Source: Grifola frondosa
Taxonomy: Eukaryota > Basidiomycota > Agaricomycetes > Polyporales > Grifolaceae
Assembly: GCA_001683735.1 (NCBI GenBank)
Contig: LUGG01000003.1
Span: forward strand, 620,001-684,000
DNA length: 64,000 bases
Reading direction: 5' to 3'
Numbering within the stretch: the stretch's first letter is position 1; each line of letters starts with the position of its first letter. The position numbers and the translations under genes were made by a program. Under the pieces are notes generated by a model. It ran no database searches and had not been told where the DNA came from. It saw nothing but the letters and a program-made list of their open reading frames with translations. Of this stretch, positions 1 to 10,795 are shown piece by piece.

Positions 1-560
1 GGCGATCCCCACGATAGAGTAAACATCGGCATTCGCCTCTTACGAGAGCTCGATTGTGTAGCTGCTGACAACATCCTCAACTCACACTGCCGTCCTACAG
101 ACAGTAAGTATACCCACAACAGCTCAAGCACGTACTTATCATTTACCACAGACACGTCTTACGGTACGATATACGCGGAAAAATGATGTTAACCAGAAGC
201 AAAGGAGACACTGCTGTGACGGTACGCAAATCATATCAGATCTCTCACTGCCCCACACACACTCACACACACATTCACACACAGCCGGCACCCTTCACTA
301 ACGTATACGACGCACTACAACAATATGGTCCAAAGTCAACAATGAGGAAGATCACACCTGCCATTCTCGGAGAACATGACATCGTTTTAGTCGAGTGCTT
401 TCTAACACGCTGGAAATCTGGCGACAGAGCAAAACGCAGCAGAGGGTGGACGACCTGGCGCTGTGGTTTTGAACTTAACAGCATTTCCCTTCTATTCGCG
501 GCTCCCGACACATCCAACGACGTCAACATCGACCTCGACATCGATACAACACCGATGTAA
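1..560 (+). CDS. Partial hypothetical protein, 5' end outside window
   Basis: The window opens inside an exon that is open in frame 1 and ends at base 103 before a GTAAGT donor. The last exon starts at 285, after an AG that closes an AC-dinucleotide tract, and runs to the TAA at 558-560. The exons between 104 and 284 are unclear. The C-terminal part contains DIVLVECFLTRWK and WRCGFELNSISLL, which give it the look of a short folded domain. I do not recognise a function. Its G-poor composition matches the next gene, so both may belong to one compositionally distinct segment. Confidence 0.45.
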
Positions 561-1656
561 CGTGAGTCTCTACATAAACTAACACTACTGTTTATAAATC
601 ACTTACCACCATCCGCTACAGCAACGTATCAACGATCATTCTTATCTTCTGCTCTATACTCTTACTTCTCTATTTCTAACCGTATAATAACTGTCAAAAA
701 CACCAAATAGTATCAATCCCGAAAAAAAAAAACCTCCATTATTTTCCTCCTTGCTCGTCGTGCGTCATTCTCACCAACCCATCCATTCCACCCCGAATTA
801 TACGTTCTCACTATCCATAACAGATCCATAACATCTATACGCACAAAAACAACACATATCATAAAACCCCCACATCGTACGCATATCATTCCACTCTAGC
901 TCACCATTCAATCATTCACACCACACCCACCAGCATTGACTTTTTAATCGACTTTCTTCCGATGCTAATATTGTATGTCATCATTCTTCGTCCTTTCCGA
1001 CAACCACACTCACGTTACCATTCAACCACCGCACCTCAGTACAACACAATAACATACGAACGATAGTCATGACGGTAGGAGAATTTCGAAGGTGGATGTA
1101 GCGCATGAGAGAAAAAGAGATTTCGATCCATTATAACCCACAAAAAAGACGTAGCGAGAGTAGGTAATCATTAATGGGCGGAGAAAACCATTTTGCATTA
1201 TCAACTCGCATAGCACAATCCCGGCACAATCACCACATATTGCCCACGGTGGTCGACGATCTTGCACTCTACACTCGCGCTCTATACTTCATAGCCCTAG
1301 AACTCACAGACGACATTCCTTCGCCGCTGTTTTCCGTTAGCTACTTACATCAAGCCCCAACAACACAACTCGCATACCGCTCCGTGACGCAGACACTCAC
1401 CTACAAACCACTACCCCTCTCACATACCGCAGTCAACTAGCAACACCCCCACTATTCGCTCCAACCACAGTACCACAAAACTCCAAACGCCGAACCGATC
1501 ACTATCCACTGGCGAAACGCCTAACCAACCGCCGGTCTTAACTCAGCCCAGATCTACACCACTCCCAAAGCATGCCTGACGTCATCAACTTCGTATAAAT
1601 CGACATATATCCCATCATAACCATTCCTTTTCCTCCCTTATTCACCACCTACCAAG
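561..1656. other. Non-coding, G-poor intergenic stretch
   Basis: The plus strand is dominated by A, C and T with very few G. There is an A-run at about 722-731. Short open frames near 1067-1440 have no recognisable content and look fortuitous. TATA-like AT stretches occur just upstream of the F-box gene at 1657, for example near 1595-1620. Confidence 0.5.
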
Positions 1657-2601
1657 ATGCCCGTTCACTCTCACCTTCCCAACCTTCTCACCGCCCTCAA
1701 CGACGACATCCTCTTTCAGATAATGAACAACCTCACTCTCGCCGATCTTGTCGCCCTACGATCACTCTGCTCCCATTCGGACGACATCGTCGCAACATTT
1801 CTTACCTCACGTTTACGCACACTCCTCGCCCGTTTCTTCGACAATGTCGACGCAGCCCGTACCCTCATGCGGAACACAAACTCCGTAATTTCCGGTTCGT
1901 CCGCACTGGCATACGTACTTCCTTCCAACATCAACTGGCAACCCCATGATCTCGACTTATACGTACCCAATGGAGAATTCACACACGTCGTTAATTCGCT
2001 CGTGCTCTCCGAACATTACACCAACGTCTCTCCCGCCCACATAATCGATCACTACACCGGCCCTGTGGAACGTGTCGTCCGACTACAGAAAGACAATCGT
2101 AACGTTGACGTCATCCAAAGCGCATCCGACACCGCATTACATCCAATCGCCTTTTTCTGGCTCACTGCTGTCACCAACTACGTATCCGCAGACCACGCAT
2201 ACGTTGGTTATCCCGAACTCACCTTCGCACAACGAGCACTCTTACATCCCCACTACATCAATAATTTTCACACCATTGCTCCCCGTGCAAATTCATTGAT
2301 CGAGAAATATCAACAACGTGACTTCGACATTCGTATGCGCGAAATCAGTTGGAGCCACTACAGCCCCCGTCCCGGACAAATCATCCGCGAACGAAAGGGT
2401 AGTTGTGCATCCATAATACGATTCTTTGGCGATGACTTCGGACTCACAACTCCTATTCACACCTCCGACACCGTCATCCCCGATATTACCGCACGCCAGC
2501 GACTGACGGTTCTATGGCGCAGGGGAGGAATCCCATGTGGTTTAGGATGTGTTGGACGGCCACGCGATGTCAATACATTTGCCGAAGAGGTTGGAATCTA
2601 A
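1657..2601 (+). CDS. F-box protein with nucleotidyltransferase-like signature
   Basis: Intronless gene of 314 codons. Residues 10-40 are F-box-like (LLTALNDDILFQIM followed by LADLVALRSLC), which would normally bind Skp1 in an SCF ubiquitin ligase. Downstream is a pattern typical of the minimal nucleotidyltransferase fold: GSSALAYVLP at 80-89, HDLDLYVP at 97-104 (the Asp-x-Asp pair) and NVDVIQS at 149-155, a candidate third carboxylate. Whether it is catalytic is inference. The ATG at 1657 is the first in frame. The G-poor bias of the upstream DNA continues through the gene. It could also act only as a substrate-binding adaptor that kept the fold without catalysis. Confidence 0.7.
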   Translation: MPVHSHLPNLLTALNDDILFQIMNNLTLADLVALRSLCSHSDDIVATFLTSRLRTLLARFFDNVDAARTLMRNTNSVISGSSALAYVLPSNINWQPHDLDLYVPNGEFTHVVNSLVLSEHYTNVSPAHIIDHYTGPVERVVRLQKDNRNVDVIQSASDTALHPIAFFWLTAVTNYVSADHAYVGYPELTFAQRALLHPHYINNFHTIAPRANSLIEKYQQRDFDIRMREISWSHYSPRPGQIIRERKGSCASIIRFFGDDFGLTTPIHTSDTVIPDITARQRLTVLWRRGGIPCGLGCVGRPRDVNTFAEEVGI

Positions 2602-2878
2602 TCCTTACCCATCACCACCTTCTACGTTACCTTACGTTGTATTCTATGTATTGTACTTGTATTCTATGCCACACGCACAACGTTTTAGCCACCAAAGGGA
2701 CTCGGTTCCTGGCGTGCAGAGCAGCGCCGCCTATCCCACAAGTAGCCTGATGCTAGCGTGACAAATGTGCGCTGGCCGAATGTGACAAGTCGTGACTGAT
2801 GCCACAAACTTTATCATGATGTGGCTCGAAACCTTTGGTCGTCGCAGTGTGAGGTGTTATCTCCTAGATTCTCTGTAA

Positions 2879-4217
2879 ATGGCCGGCCCATCTCCAACGT
2901 CCCCACAAACATACTTGCAGCTTGTTGATGCCTGCGACAACTTTCAGCTCTCCGCCCACTCCCGCGAACCAAACGCGGAAGTGCTCGTGCCATGGCACCT
3001 CTCCCCGGACCCCTCCTCGCCTGCCATTGGCCTCCTGCGCCCCGTCATTGTCGCCCAGCTGCGCTCAGAGAATGCGAACACACCGGATGATCCCGCGTGG
3101 GAGTTTCATTCGTGGGAGTGAGCTTTGCACAGTCCGTGAATACAGCAGGCGCCCGGACGCGCGTAATGCGCGAGATGTGCGTGCGATGGCGGACACGGGG
3201 TTGTGGGAAGACGTGATTGGCCCTCGGAAGTGGCGGGAGAGATGTACCCCGTGTATCGCAACCCGTTTGGTGCGCAGGACGCGCCCGCGGAGGACGCGCA
3301 AGACGCGGAGGACGACGCGTCGGGGGACACACGCAACTACGCATTCATGATGGAACGCGCGGCATGTGCACTGTTCGGCGTTGTGACATATGGTGTGCAC
3401 ATGACAATCTACGAGGATGTGCCGGCGGAGAGCCAGGTGCGCTACAGCGCTCATGCAGGATGTGGGTGCCGACGCGCGCGCGCACGAAGCAGACCTGGCC
3501 GGGGTACCTTGATAACACTGTGGCAGGCGGCATCAATTCCGGCTTGAGCATGTTTGAGTGCCTCGTGAAGGAGGCGATGGAGGAGGCGAGCATTGAGGAG
3601 CGTGTAATCAGGCAGTACGCGCTGGCAGTGGGCAGCGTGAGCTACTTCTTCCGGTAAGTATCCTGGTGCGGTGTTTCCCTGCGACGTGCCTATATCGGTG
3701 ACGCATGATAATAGCACAGATGCGGGATGGCTCAGCCCGAGGTCGAGTATGTCTCGCCGCCCGTCTCTGCAATCACTTGTAAAGTTGAATTTCGTATAGG
3801 TTCTGCTATGACTTGCGCATCCCCCCGGCGCAGATCCTGTCGCTTTCCAGCCGAAGCCGCTGGATGGAGAAGTCGAGTGCTTCGAGGTAATCCAAACGCT
3901 TTGATGCTCGTCGTCCTCTGTTCTGACAGTCACTTCAATCACGCAGTTGCTCCCGCTTTCGGAAGTCATCGCGCGCATGCGGGCAGGTCTGTTCAAGCGA
4001 AATTGCGCTGTCGGTAAGTCTCCTTTGCATTTCCTTTTCATGTATTACGTGGAACTGCGGTCTCATTGGGAGCCTGCTCGGTGTCTGACTCACAACAGTG
4101 GTGTTGGATTTCATGATCCGCCATGGATACATTATCCCGGACACAGAACCGGACTACATGAGTATTATCACGCGCTTGCACGGAAGATTTGAGTACGAAA
4201 AGTGGTCATCGTACTAA
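2879..4217 (+). CDS. Nudix hydrolase of the thiamine-pyrophosphokinase-related family (frame-interrupted)
   Basis: The order of segments matches fungal Nudix proteins with an N-terminal DUF4743-type region (yeast YJR142W type). An N-terminal segment starts MAGPSPTSPQTYLQLVDACD. It is followed by MERAACALFGVVTYGVHMTI and then RTKQTWPGYLDNTVAGG. The Nudix box at about 3525-3600 reads as G-x5-E-x7-KE-x2-EE. The C-terminal exons encode LLPLSEVIARMRAGLFK and VLDFMIRHGYIIPDTEPDY, ending at the TAA at 4215-4217. Introns follow 3654, about 3898 and 4014. At least five frame changes lie at about 3118, 3190, 3230, 3440 and 3730, yet every conserved block and splice site is kept. I read it as a real gene with sequence errors; a recent pseudogene is the alternative. 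It probably removes phosphate from oxidised thiamine phosphates or similar nucleoside diphosphates. Confidence 0.7.
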
Positions 4218-4841
4218 GCTGTTAGAAATACGTTGGATCTAATAGAAGAGCCAAGGTGTGTAGGTTTGAAATACATGGTTTGCTCCGCTCACAATGCGTA
4301 GGAGCAGAAAGAATCTGTCACGGATACACAGCTATCAAACATCGGTTCTTCACGGAAATATTTGGTCATAGAATGTTCCCTTACTAGTGCTCTGTTGGAA
4401 CTCAATCCTCGAAAACGCATTTACATTATATCGTGGCTAATGGCCATCTTCAGTTTTGAGCTTGAGCTCGGGCGCTGGAAGCGTATTTTGAATTCAAATA
4501 TAACGTTTCTGGCGCTGCCACAGTGAGTGTCATGTTGTACTGTTGCTCGGCCGCGTTTTGTCGCCTATGTGGCCTCCTCTTACCGCGCTTCGGCATACAA
4601 ATATACGAATTGTATACATAAGGTCAGCCCCATTCTTCCCACCTTTGATCAAGTGATTGATAATGCGCCAGCTACACGTTTTTCTATAGGTTGTAGGAAT
4701 CGCCTAGTACCATGTCTCGTTCCTCCTTCTCCGACCGGCCTACATCTATAGCTGCTGGGATTGCGGATGAGTTTCGCCATGCTCCTCCTCCCGTTGGTGC
4801 TGTTATTTCCTCACTTACTCTCTGGCCTCTTTGTCCATGCG
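4218..4841. other. Intergenic, no supported gene
   Basis: The stretch between the Nudix gene and the decayed membrane-protein gene has only short frames without recognisable content. The second half probably holds the promoter and N-terminal remnant of the downstream pseudogene; an ATG at 4712 could be its old start. Confidence 0.35.
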
Positions 4842-5510
4842 GCTCGTAACTCACAATCGACGACATGGACGCGGCGACGATTGTGTGCAGCCTACAGACG
4901 CGCACGAGCAACAATGCTACCGGTGGCTGGCCGACGGAAGCTACGCGGCGACGATCAATGGTTTATACCGATGGTGTGGCGACCTAGGCGCATCGGCTAC
5001 ATTCACGTTCACCGCTGCGTGTGCTATCCTTGCTCCACACTGATAAAATATGCATAGATGTATAATATGGCTTTCACACAGGTATCGTGGTGGAGGTTTG
5101 CTCTTCGCTCTGGCCCTACAACATGCATCTCGTTCTCGCTGAATTCGACCCGATGGGCGAGGCGTCTCTCAGGAACGCGAGAGCGAGCTACCAGCTGGGC
5201 GGCGGCCCGACGGTGCTTAGCAGACTCCTCTTCAAGTTTTCAAGCTCTGAATACTCGCCGTACATTGACGTTATACAATGCGAGTGCCGACGGCGGATCC
5301 CATAACCTTTACATCGATGCGATCCTGTGAGTAATGTGCCTCTTTCTGACGGAATCTGGTCCGCTCAATAAATATATCAGGTATTAGGAAGCATCAACAT
5401 CGGGTGCTTTTCGCTCTCCCCATTCGAACGCACCCACCGTTGCTATCCTCGTAGTTCTGGGAGTCGTCATCATCGCATCCCTGGGATAGTTCTCGTGGTT
5501 TCGCAAATGA
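4842..5510 (+). pseudogene. Decayed membrane-anchored protein with N-terminal beta-sandwich
   Basis: Blocks typical of a common agaricomycete family of single-span surface proteins appear in order but in different frames. They are IDDMDAATIVCS, NNATGGW, DGSYAATINGLYRW, LGASATFTFT, then after an intron VVEVCSSLWPYNMHLVLAEF, SYQLGGGPTVLSRLL and LTLYNASADGGSHNLYIDAI. A last exon gives APTVAILVVLGVVIIASLG, a membrane helix, then an in-frame TAG at 5487-5489, then FSWFRK and a TGA at 5508-5510. The nonsense codon is a substitution rather than an indel. Together with several frame changes it suggests true decay, although some shifts may be sequence errors. The function of the family is unknown. Confidence 0.6.
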
Positions 5511-6180
5511 GAGCGTGCTCATTCACGAGGAGTCGTCTTGCCGGGAGTCAAATCCATTGAAAAAAACCATATGATGCCGCGGATACAGCCCGTAGGTTTT
5601 TTTTGTCAAATGTACTTATATAAATTCATTGCTGTTTTTAGCTTAGTCATTGAACGTGAACCGGTACAAGGTTAAGAATGTAAGGAACATAAGGATAGTC
5701 GCGCTCGGCGCCGCTCCAGGTGGAGCGCTTCAAGTCGCCGATGCGCGGCTGGCCCTCCATACATACACCGTATCGCTATCATACGGAGGCGCATGAACTC
5801 CAGGAGCTTCACCCAGACTGTCCTGCTGAGCCCAAGGAATGTGCGGACCGTAACTTCTTACATGGAAAGCATGTCGTGGTTCTCGTGCATGCCGTTGGCC
5901 CTGTCGTCGCACCAGGTGAAGCCTGAGAGATGGAGCGCCTTGCCATCAGGTCGGGTGGTTGAAGCCCACGGCACCTGTACAGCAGTTGTTATGGCGTGAT
6001 GAATCGAGAGGAGTGACACGAGAGACGAACCAATTTCTACGACATGTCGCACGTATTTTGAATATTTCGGTCTCCTTCGCAGCAGCGTCTTGCACGGATG
6101 TACATTGTACAAGAATGATCGAGCTGTGTGCAGCGAACGTATTGAACATTTATAAGAAGCATAACTATGAAAAGATGTAT
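5511..6180. other. Intergenic with possible unrecognised minus-strand exons
   Basis: On the minus strand between about 5985 and 5860 one can read NCCTGAVGFNHP and, in another frame, GKALHLSGFTWCDDRAN followed by NGMHENHDML and a GTAAG donor. This has coding character but I cannot join it into a gene or name it. A separate minus-strand open frame lies at 5730-5912. Confidence 0.3.
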
Positions 6181-6262
6181 GGCCGCCTGGCGAAATGGCA
6201 TCGCGTCTGACTACGACTTGTTTGTGATCAGGAGATTGCAGGTTCGACCCCTGCGGTGGTCA
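6181..6262 (+). tRNA. tRNA-Arg (anticodon ACG) with 10-nt intron
   Basis: Acceptor stem 6181-6187 pairs with 6255-6261 over seven pairs (two G-U), with discriminator A6262. The D arm is 6190-6204. The anticodon stem TCTGA 6206-6210 pairs with 6228-6232. Anticodon ACG is at 6213-6215. The T arm GCAGG/CCTGC is 6238-6254 around TTCGACC. The ten bases 6217-6226 sit between positions 37 and 38, the usual site for a nuclear tRNA intron. Confidence 0.75.
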
Positions 6263-6347
6263 CTGCCCATAGCTAGCAAAGGCTTTTTGGGCATGCTTTA
6301 ATGAAACGCGTCATTAATCCTTCGCGTGTCAGAATCAGCCGACTGTC

Positions 6348-7297
6348 TTGGACACTCCCATCGGGGCTTTTCTCGGCGAGTATGGAGTGTACCACATCAT
6401 CTTGGTCACATTTTTTGCGCTCTTAGGACTCTCATCATGCTGGATGTTTTCCGGCTTTGCTCCTCGCAATGTTAATGGGATACAGCGTTTTGACCACAGA
6501 TGGCTTACTATTGGAGATCACCTTGGAGCAAACCCGGGCGTTCATGATGATTCGTCCTACCCTAATCAAGTTGAAGATGCTGCCCTCGGTATTGCCTCCC
6601 AGCTTTTCGTGATCTCGCTGCCCGATCGCACGGAACGTAGGAAATCTATGGATATTCTGCAAGACACTTTAGGGCTTCGATGGACTTACGTGGATGCGGT
6701 ACAATCCCATGAGACACTTGTGGAGAAAATCATGTCTTGTGTACGTGCGAGACGCCTGCTTCTGACGACACTCAATACAAACTCGCTCGATGACAAAAAT
6801 GTGGGAATTTTTACTGAGGAAGAAGTCATAAAAGGCGAATTTCATCTGAGAGACTTGGATATCGAGAGATTTTGCCAACTCCCGAAATTCTCTTGGCATC
6901 GCAGGCTCCGACCGTTGGCCCTGGGGATGTATCAATCTATACTGGAGGTTTGAAGACCGGCCGTTGGAATCCTTGGATGGTTCTCCGTCTACTTCGCCCT
7001 TTCAATGGATCTCCCCCTTCAACTTTTGGGTCTGTTCCGATGACGTCCCTCCACCGTTCCTTCGGGCCAAAGTGCACGCACGCGTATGCACTCACGCGCA
7101 CTGGTGCAACGTCGGCTTTTGCTACATCTCCGGCATCCACCATTTGCGTGCTCGCGCGTACTCGACCAGGCATTTGCATGGCCTTTTCTGTTGTGCCCAG
7201 CATAGTCATGCAGCGGAAGGTTTTCCAAAGCAATATTGATGAAGGACGGAATGGGCTAGGAGTACATGGCGGGATCAGTTGCAAAACGGTGTTCTAG
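6348..7297 (+). pseudogene. Decayed family-25 glycosyltransferase
   Basis: The N-terminal part has a membrane helix (YHIILVTFFALLGLSS) and the block QLFVISLPDRTERRKSM, then LRWTYVDAV, typical of GT25 (LPS-type) glycosyltransferases of basidiomycetes. The C-terminal part has KCTHAYALTRTGA, RRLLLHLRHPPFA in another frame, LDQAFAW, and FSVVPSIVMQRKV followed by SNIDEGRNGLG. The central catalytic segment with its acidic motif, normally lying between these parts, is missing. The frame changes several times, and no ATG opens the long N-terminal frame, which starts at TTG 6348. The internal loss cannot be explained by single-base errors, so I call it a pseudogene. Confidence 0.65.
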
Positions 7298-7558
7298 GAT
7301 ATTAGCTGAAACCTTCTGGAAGCAACGAAATTCTATGTTTGGGTTAATAATTTGTATCTCAGCTGCAATGCGACAATTTCACCATCCTCTCACTGTGAAT
7401 ATAGTCACACAATGCGCTGTTCGAGTTACATCTGGAATAACACCTGTCTTCGTTCGGTGATACGTCGAAAGCGGTCATTCCCCGTGGTCAAAAGGCATGA
7501 TAAAATTGCACCGGGATTGTGGGGCACACAGAAATTACCGATTTATCGATTTATCCAA

Positions 7559-8166
7559 TCAAGTAGACTCGTATTCAATCTGGTTGGAAGCTATCCCATA
7601 TTCAACGACAAGGTGGCCCTGCACGAAATTTATGAGCGCGGAGTTCCTGTCTTGGATAAATTGGGGTGCACTCACCGGGCAACTAAAGAAGCTCTCGACG
7701 ACAGCGAGATATATGCTGCCGTCGTCGATATTGAGCTCAGGCATCGTGAGCGCAGATGGAGGAGGAGGTCCCATGGGGGGAAGATCCTCTGTTGGAACGA
7801 TATCGGTCATATTGGTGCAGCAAACATATGGGAAATCCAAACTCACCGAAATTTGTGACTAGATAATCACCAAAATAGTAGAGATACTCCCTGCAGGGAA
7901 TTGACCCGTAGAATTCAGATCCGAAAATCGGGAGAATTCTCTACGAGCCACACTGAAAGCGGACTGAAGCCGTCCTCACACCAGTTGCTGGAGCCGTAGT
8001 TGAACGCGAAAGTCTCCCCCGCTCCAATTGTGGTACCATCGGCGGGAGTAAATATCGCCCCGGTAACGGGACTTTGCACTGCCTGACGTTTGTCGACGGC
8101 GGTGCAGGATGCAGTGGTAACAAGGAACGCGGAAAGGACGGCGCAGAGAGAGCCAGTGAAGCGCAT
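7559..8166 (-). CDS. Small secreted protein, copy 1
   Basis: Three exons: 8166-7847, 7788-7676 and 7618-7559, with introns of 58 and 57 nt. The start MRFTGSLCAVLSAFLVTTA is a signal peptide. The mature part has TGAIFTPADGTTIGAG, WCEDGFSPLSVWLVENSP, REYLYYFGDYLV, LPPMGPPPPSALTMPEL and GSIYLAVVESFFSCP, and ends EYGIASNQIEYEST. One extra base in the T-run near 7925 shifts the frame inside exon 1; everything after it is conserved in the shifted frame, so this may be a sequence error. The upstream in-frame ATG at 8241 was rejected because it would bury the signal peptide. It belongs to a basidiomycete family of secreted proteins without known function. A decayed copy lies 1.4 kb upstream. Confidence 0.65.
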
Positions 8167-9574
8167 ATCGAACCGATGTGCGAGACGGTGAGCTATGATG
8201 TGTATTGCAACGAGGTGCAATGCTTCTTCCTCCTCGAACACATCCCATTAAATAGCTCCATGCGCGCCAAACTTGGGTAAAGCCAACACAAAGGATTGCA
8301 CAGCATCCTCCATCAAAATCGGAAGTTGCCTGTGAGCTTGAGGGCCTACTGCACAGAAGACGATGTCTGCGGCTGCACAAGGCCGCGGTGGTGGTTTGTA
8401 ATCGGCTTAATGAATTGTTGGGCGCAGTTAAGACGGTTCTGATCGGAGCGCTGCGGTCGCCATTATAGACGCTGCGAAAACATGGGCCGCCAAAAATTGC
8501 AAAAGGAACGAACTGTCATCCTTGATTTGGCGTCATCACAAAATGGAGGCCTGCAAAACGAACATAGGTGAAGTTAGCGCATGTGTAAGCGTGGAGTGCC
8601 TCATAAATGGGATGGCTTGGATGAATGTTAAGCACACATCTCCCACCGTAAAACGGAGAGCCTCGACGCTTTGCCTGTCTGCATGAAACAAGTGAACATA
8701 CATGGTACTGGATAAGCAGAAAGCTGGAATAATACAGGCGTAGTCACCATTGCAGAATCAGGGCGACTGCGCGGTGTATTCTGTTCGAATTGTGCTACCG
8801 ACAAGTCGGTACTGATGCAAGATTTGGCCCAAGAGACTCTTATGGCCGGGGAGAAACTGCTTATCAGGAATGAAGCTTAAGAAGCTCAGCATGGACCAGT
8901 TTAAGGACGCTCGCTTCTGTCGAATGTCTTCAATGCATGAGCAACAACAAGTCTCACATTGAAGGTGTCTACAGTACTTACCGGGCATCGATGTCGGATG
9001 ACACGTCCGTGTTCCGGTGTGGAGTCGTTAATGCATGAAGTGGACGGTGATGAAAACTCACGGTCAACAGCCTGTCCTAACATCGAAAACTACAACTGTC
9101 TTAGTGGCGGGTCCACTTGACATTGCGTGAGTTGCCAGCGGAATGCGCTGCTGGATCATAACTGCACAATCAGAGCGCTGTGCAATTAGAGCGCCGGAAG
9201 CCAGGGGTAAATGATCGCGGACAACAACGGCTGTTGTGCCTGGAATGAAAGATGCCACCAGATCGTGGCAGCGCACAAGCAGCACGTTCGGTCCTGTTCC
9301 AACTTGCGGGGTCTAGACTCAAACACTCCCACCAGATCGCGACTCTCATCACCCAAGCAAGCGCTACTAAACTAAGAATATCAACATGGAAACACTCGGT
9401 GTGATCTGGCCTGAACTTTGAAAATATGAACTCGAAGCGCGGCGTTATCGTCTTGAATGGCAGAACAGCTCTCCTGACAGCCTGCTGTGTTCAGAGTTGT
9501 CATGACTGCTATGAAGCTCCAATGCTACGTAGTCTCATCAATCTCCAGGATTATTGGGAATAGCCATTGCACTC
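8167..9574. other. Intergenic, no supported gene
   Basis: This 1.4-kb stretch separates the two copies of the small secreted protein and should contain the promoter of copy 1. Minus-strand open frames at 8758-9083 and 9064-9352 have no recognisable domain, and I see no splice-joined product. Confidence 0.4.
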
Positions 9575-10026
9575 ACCGGGCAATTGCTGAAGGACTCGAG
9601 GAGGTGTTAATGACATCAATGTCGACTTCAGGCATCGGGAGTACAGAGGGGGAGCGCTACCTAAGGGGGAAAGTTGGGCTAACAAAATTGCATTACAGCA
9701 ATCACAGGATTAATAGCGCAAACTCACGGTGGTTTGCGACAATATAATCCCCATAATAGTAGAGACAATCCCCTTCAGAGAATTGTCCTGGCATAGAACT
9801 CAAATGACCAGGTCCGAACACACGGGAGAATTCTCCACGAGCCACACTGAAAGCGAACTGTAGCCAGAGTAGCACCAGTCGTTGACGTCGCAGACGGACG
9901 CGGAGGCCTCCCCCTGCTTCGGTTGTGATACCATCGGCGGGAGCAGATATTGGCCCGGTCAATGGACTCAACGGCCGTGCCGGGCACGGCGATAATAAGG
10001 AGGTCGGACCCGGAGCTAATGAAGCG
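9575..10026 (-). pseudogene. Decayed copy 2 of the small secreted protein
   Basis: Colinear with the gene at 7559-8166. The signal-peptide region near 10026-9950 reads KRFISSGSDLLIIAVPGTA. It is followed by PISAPADGITTEAGG, SLSVWLVENSP and a block ending LYYYGDYIVANH at about 9740. Degenerate equivalents of the second exon lie at 9660-9575. No continuous frame exists, the Pro-rich motif is scrambled and the third exon is not recognisable. Divergence from copy 1 is much larger than a few indels, so this copy is dead. Confidence 0.65.
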
Positions 10027-10156
10027 TTTATCCAACCTTTTCAAGGCAGGAATACGACCTCGAATACCCAATCGGACGGTGGTAAAGCAGATTCAAGTAC
10101 TAGGAAGATTTTTGAGCAATATTGTGATATGCTAATAAACAATCTTGCTAAACATA

Positions 10157-10795
10157 CAGTGTTCGGTGTGAAACCCGGATGTAAGTTACATATAATTATT
10201 TACATGTAACTTACATGTAAATAACATGTTTTAAACATACCCTCAAGAAATCCTATGTAAGTAATGTAGGAAATGAGAGATCACGTGTTCATTCCAACAC
10301 AAGGCTATGCTGTGGGAGCAATGCTCGTTCGCGAGGACGAGACTTTCGCAAAATGGCGAACATTAACTTGAAGGACAATATTCGTTTGCTCGAGGTACGA
10401 ATGAGCGACATAGTCCACTTCCGGTCTGTTGTGGCTGAGGTGGCTGGCGCCCGGGGACTCCGGCGCGATAACTGAATCTTGTCGCATCTTATATTATTTT
10501 ATATTACTTACACCATGCCGAAATATCATCATCCTTCCTTTACTCCATCCCGCACTATTAATGCAAGATGCATGATGGGGCCTGCGACGAGGGTGTTGTG
10601 CTGGGCTTAGATGTTGTAATTGTAGACACAAAAATGCAAACATTTTCCGACGGAAAATTGGATGCATTCTAAGGCATCATGTGACATATTTTGGCCACGT
10701 GATATATGTTTGAAACGTTTGAAACAACGGAGGTTCCTGAGGGACTTTCTTACCTACTGTAAAAAACACCAACTTGAGTTTCACACCGAACACTA
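10157..10795. mobile_element. Non-autonomous mariner/Tc1-type element (MITE), 639 bp
   Basis: The ends form an inverted repeat: CAGTGTTCGGTGTGAAAC at 10157-10174 and GTTTCACACCGAACACTA at 10778-10795, identical except for the outermost base. The element is flanked by TA on both sides (10155-10156 and 10796-10797), the target duplication of mariner-class elements, whose ends often begin CAGTG. A second AT-rich palindrome with repeated ACATGTAA motifs lies just inside the left end (10178-10235). No transposase is encoded. Confidence 0.75.

Noticed and set aside
241..284. AC-dinucleotide tract as a coding repeat (THTHTHIHT)
   Set aside because: It ends in CACAG directly before a phase-consistent exon, so it is more likely the 3' end of an intron than protein.
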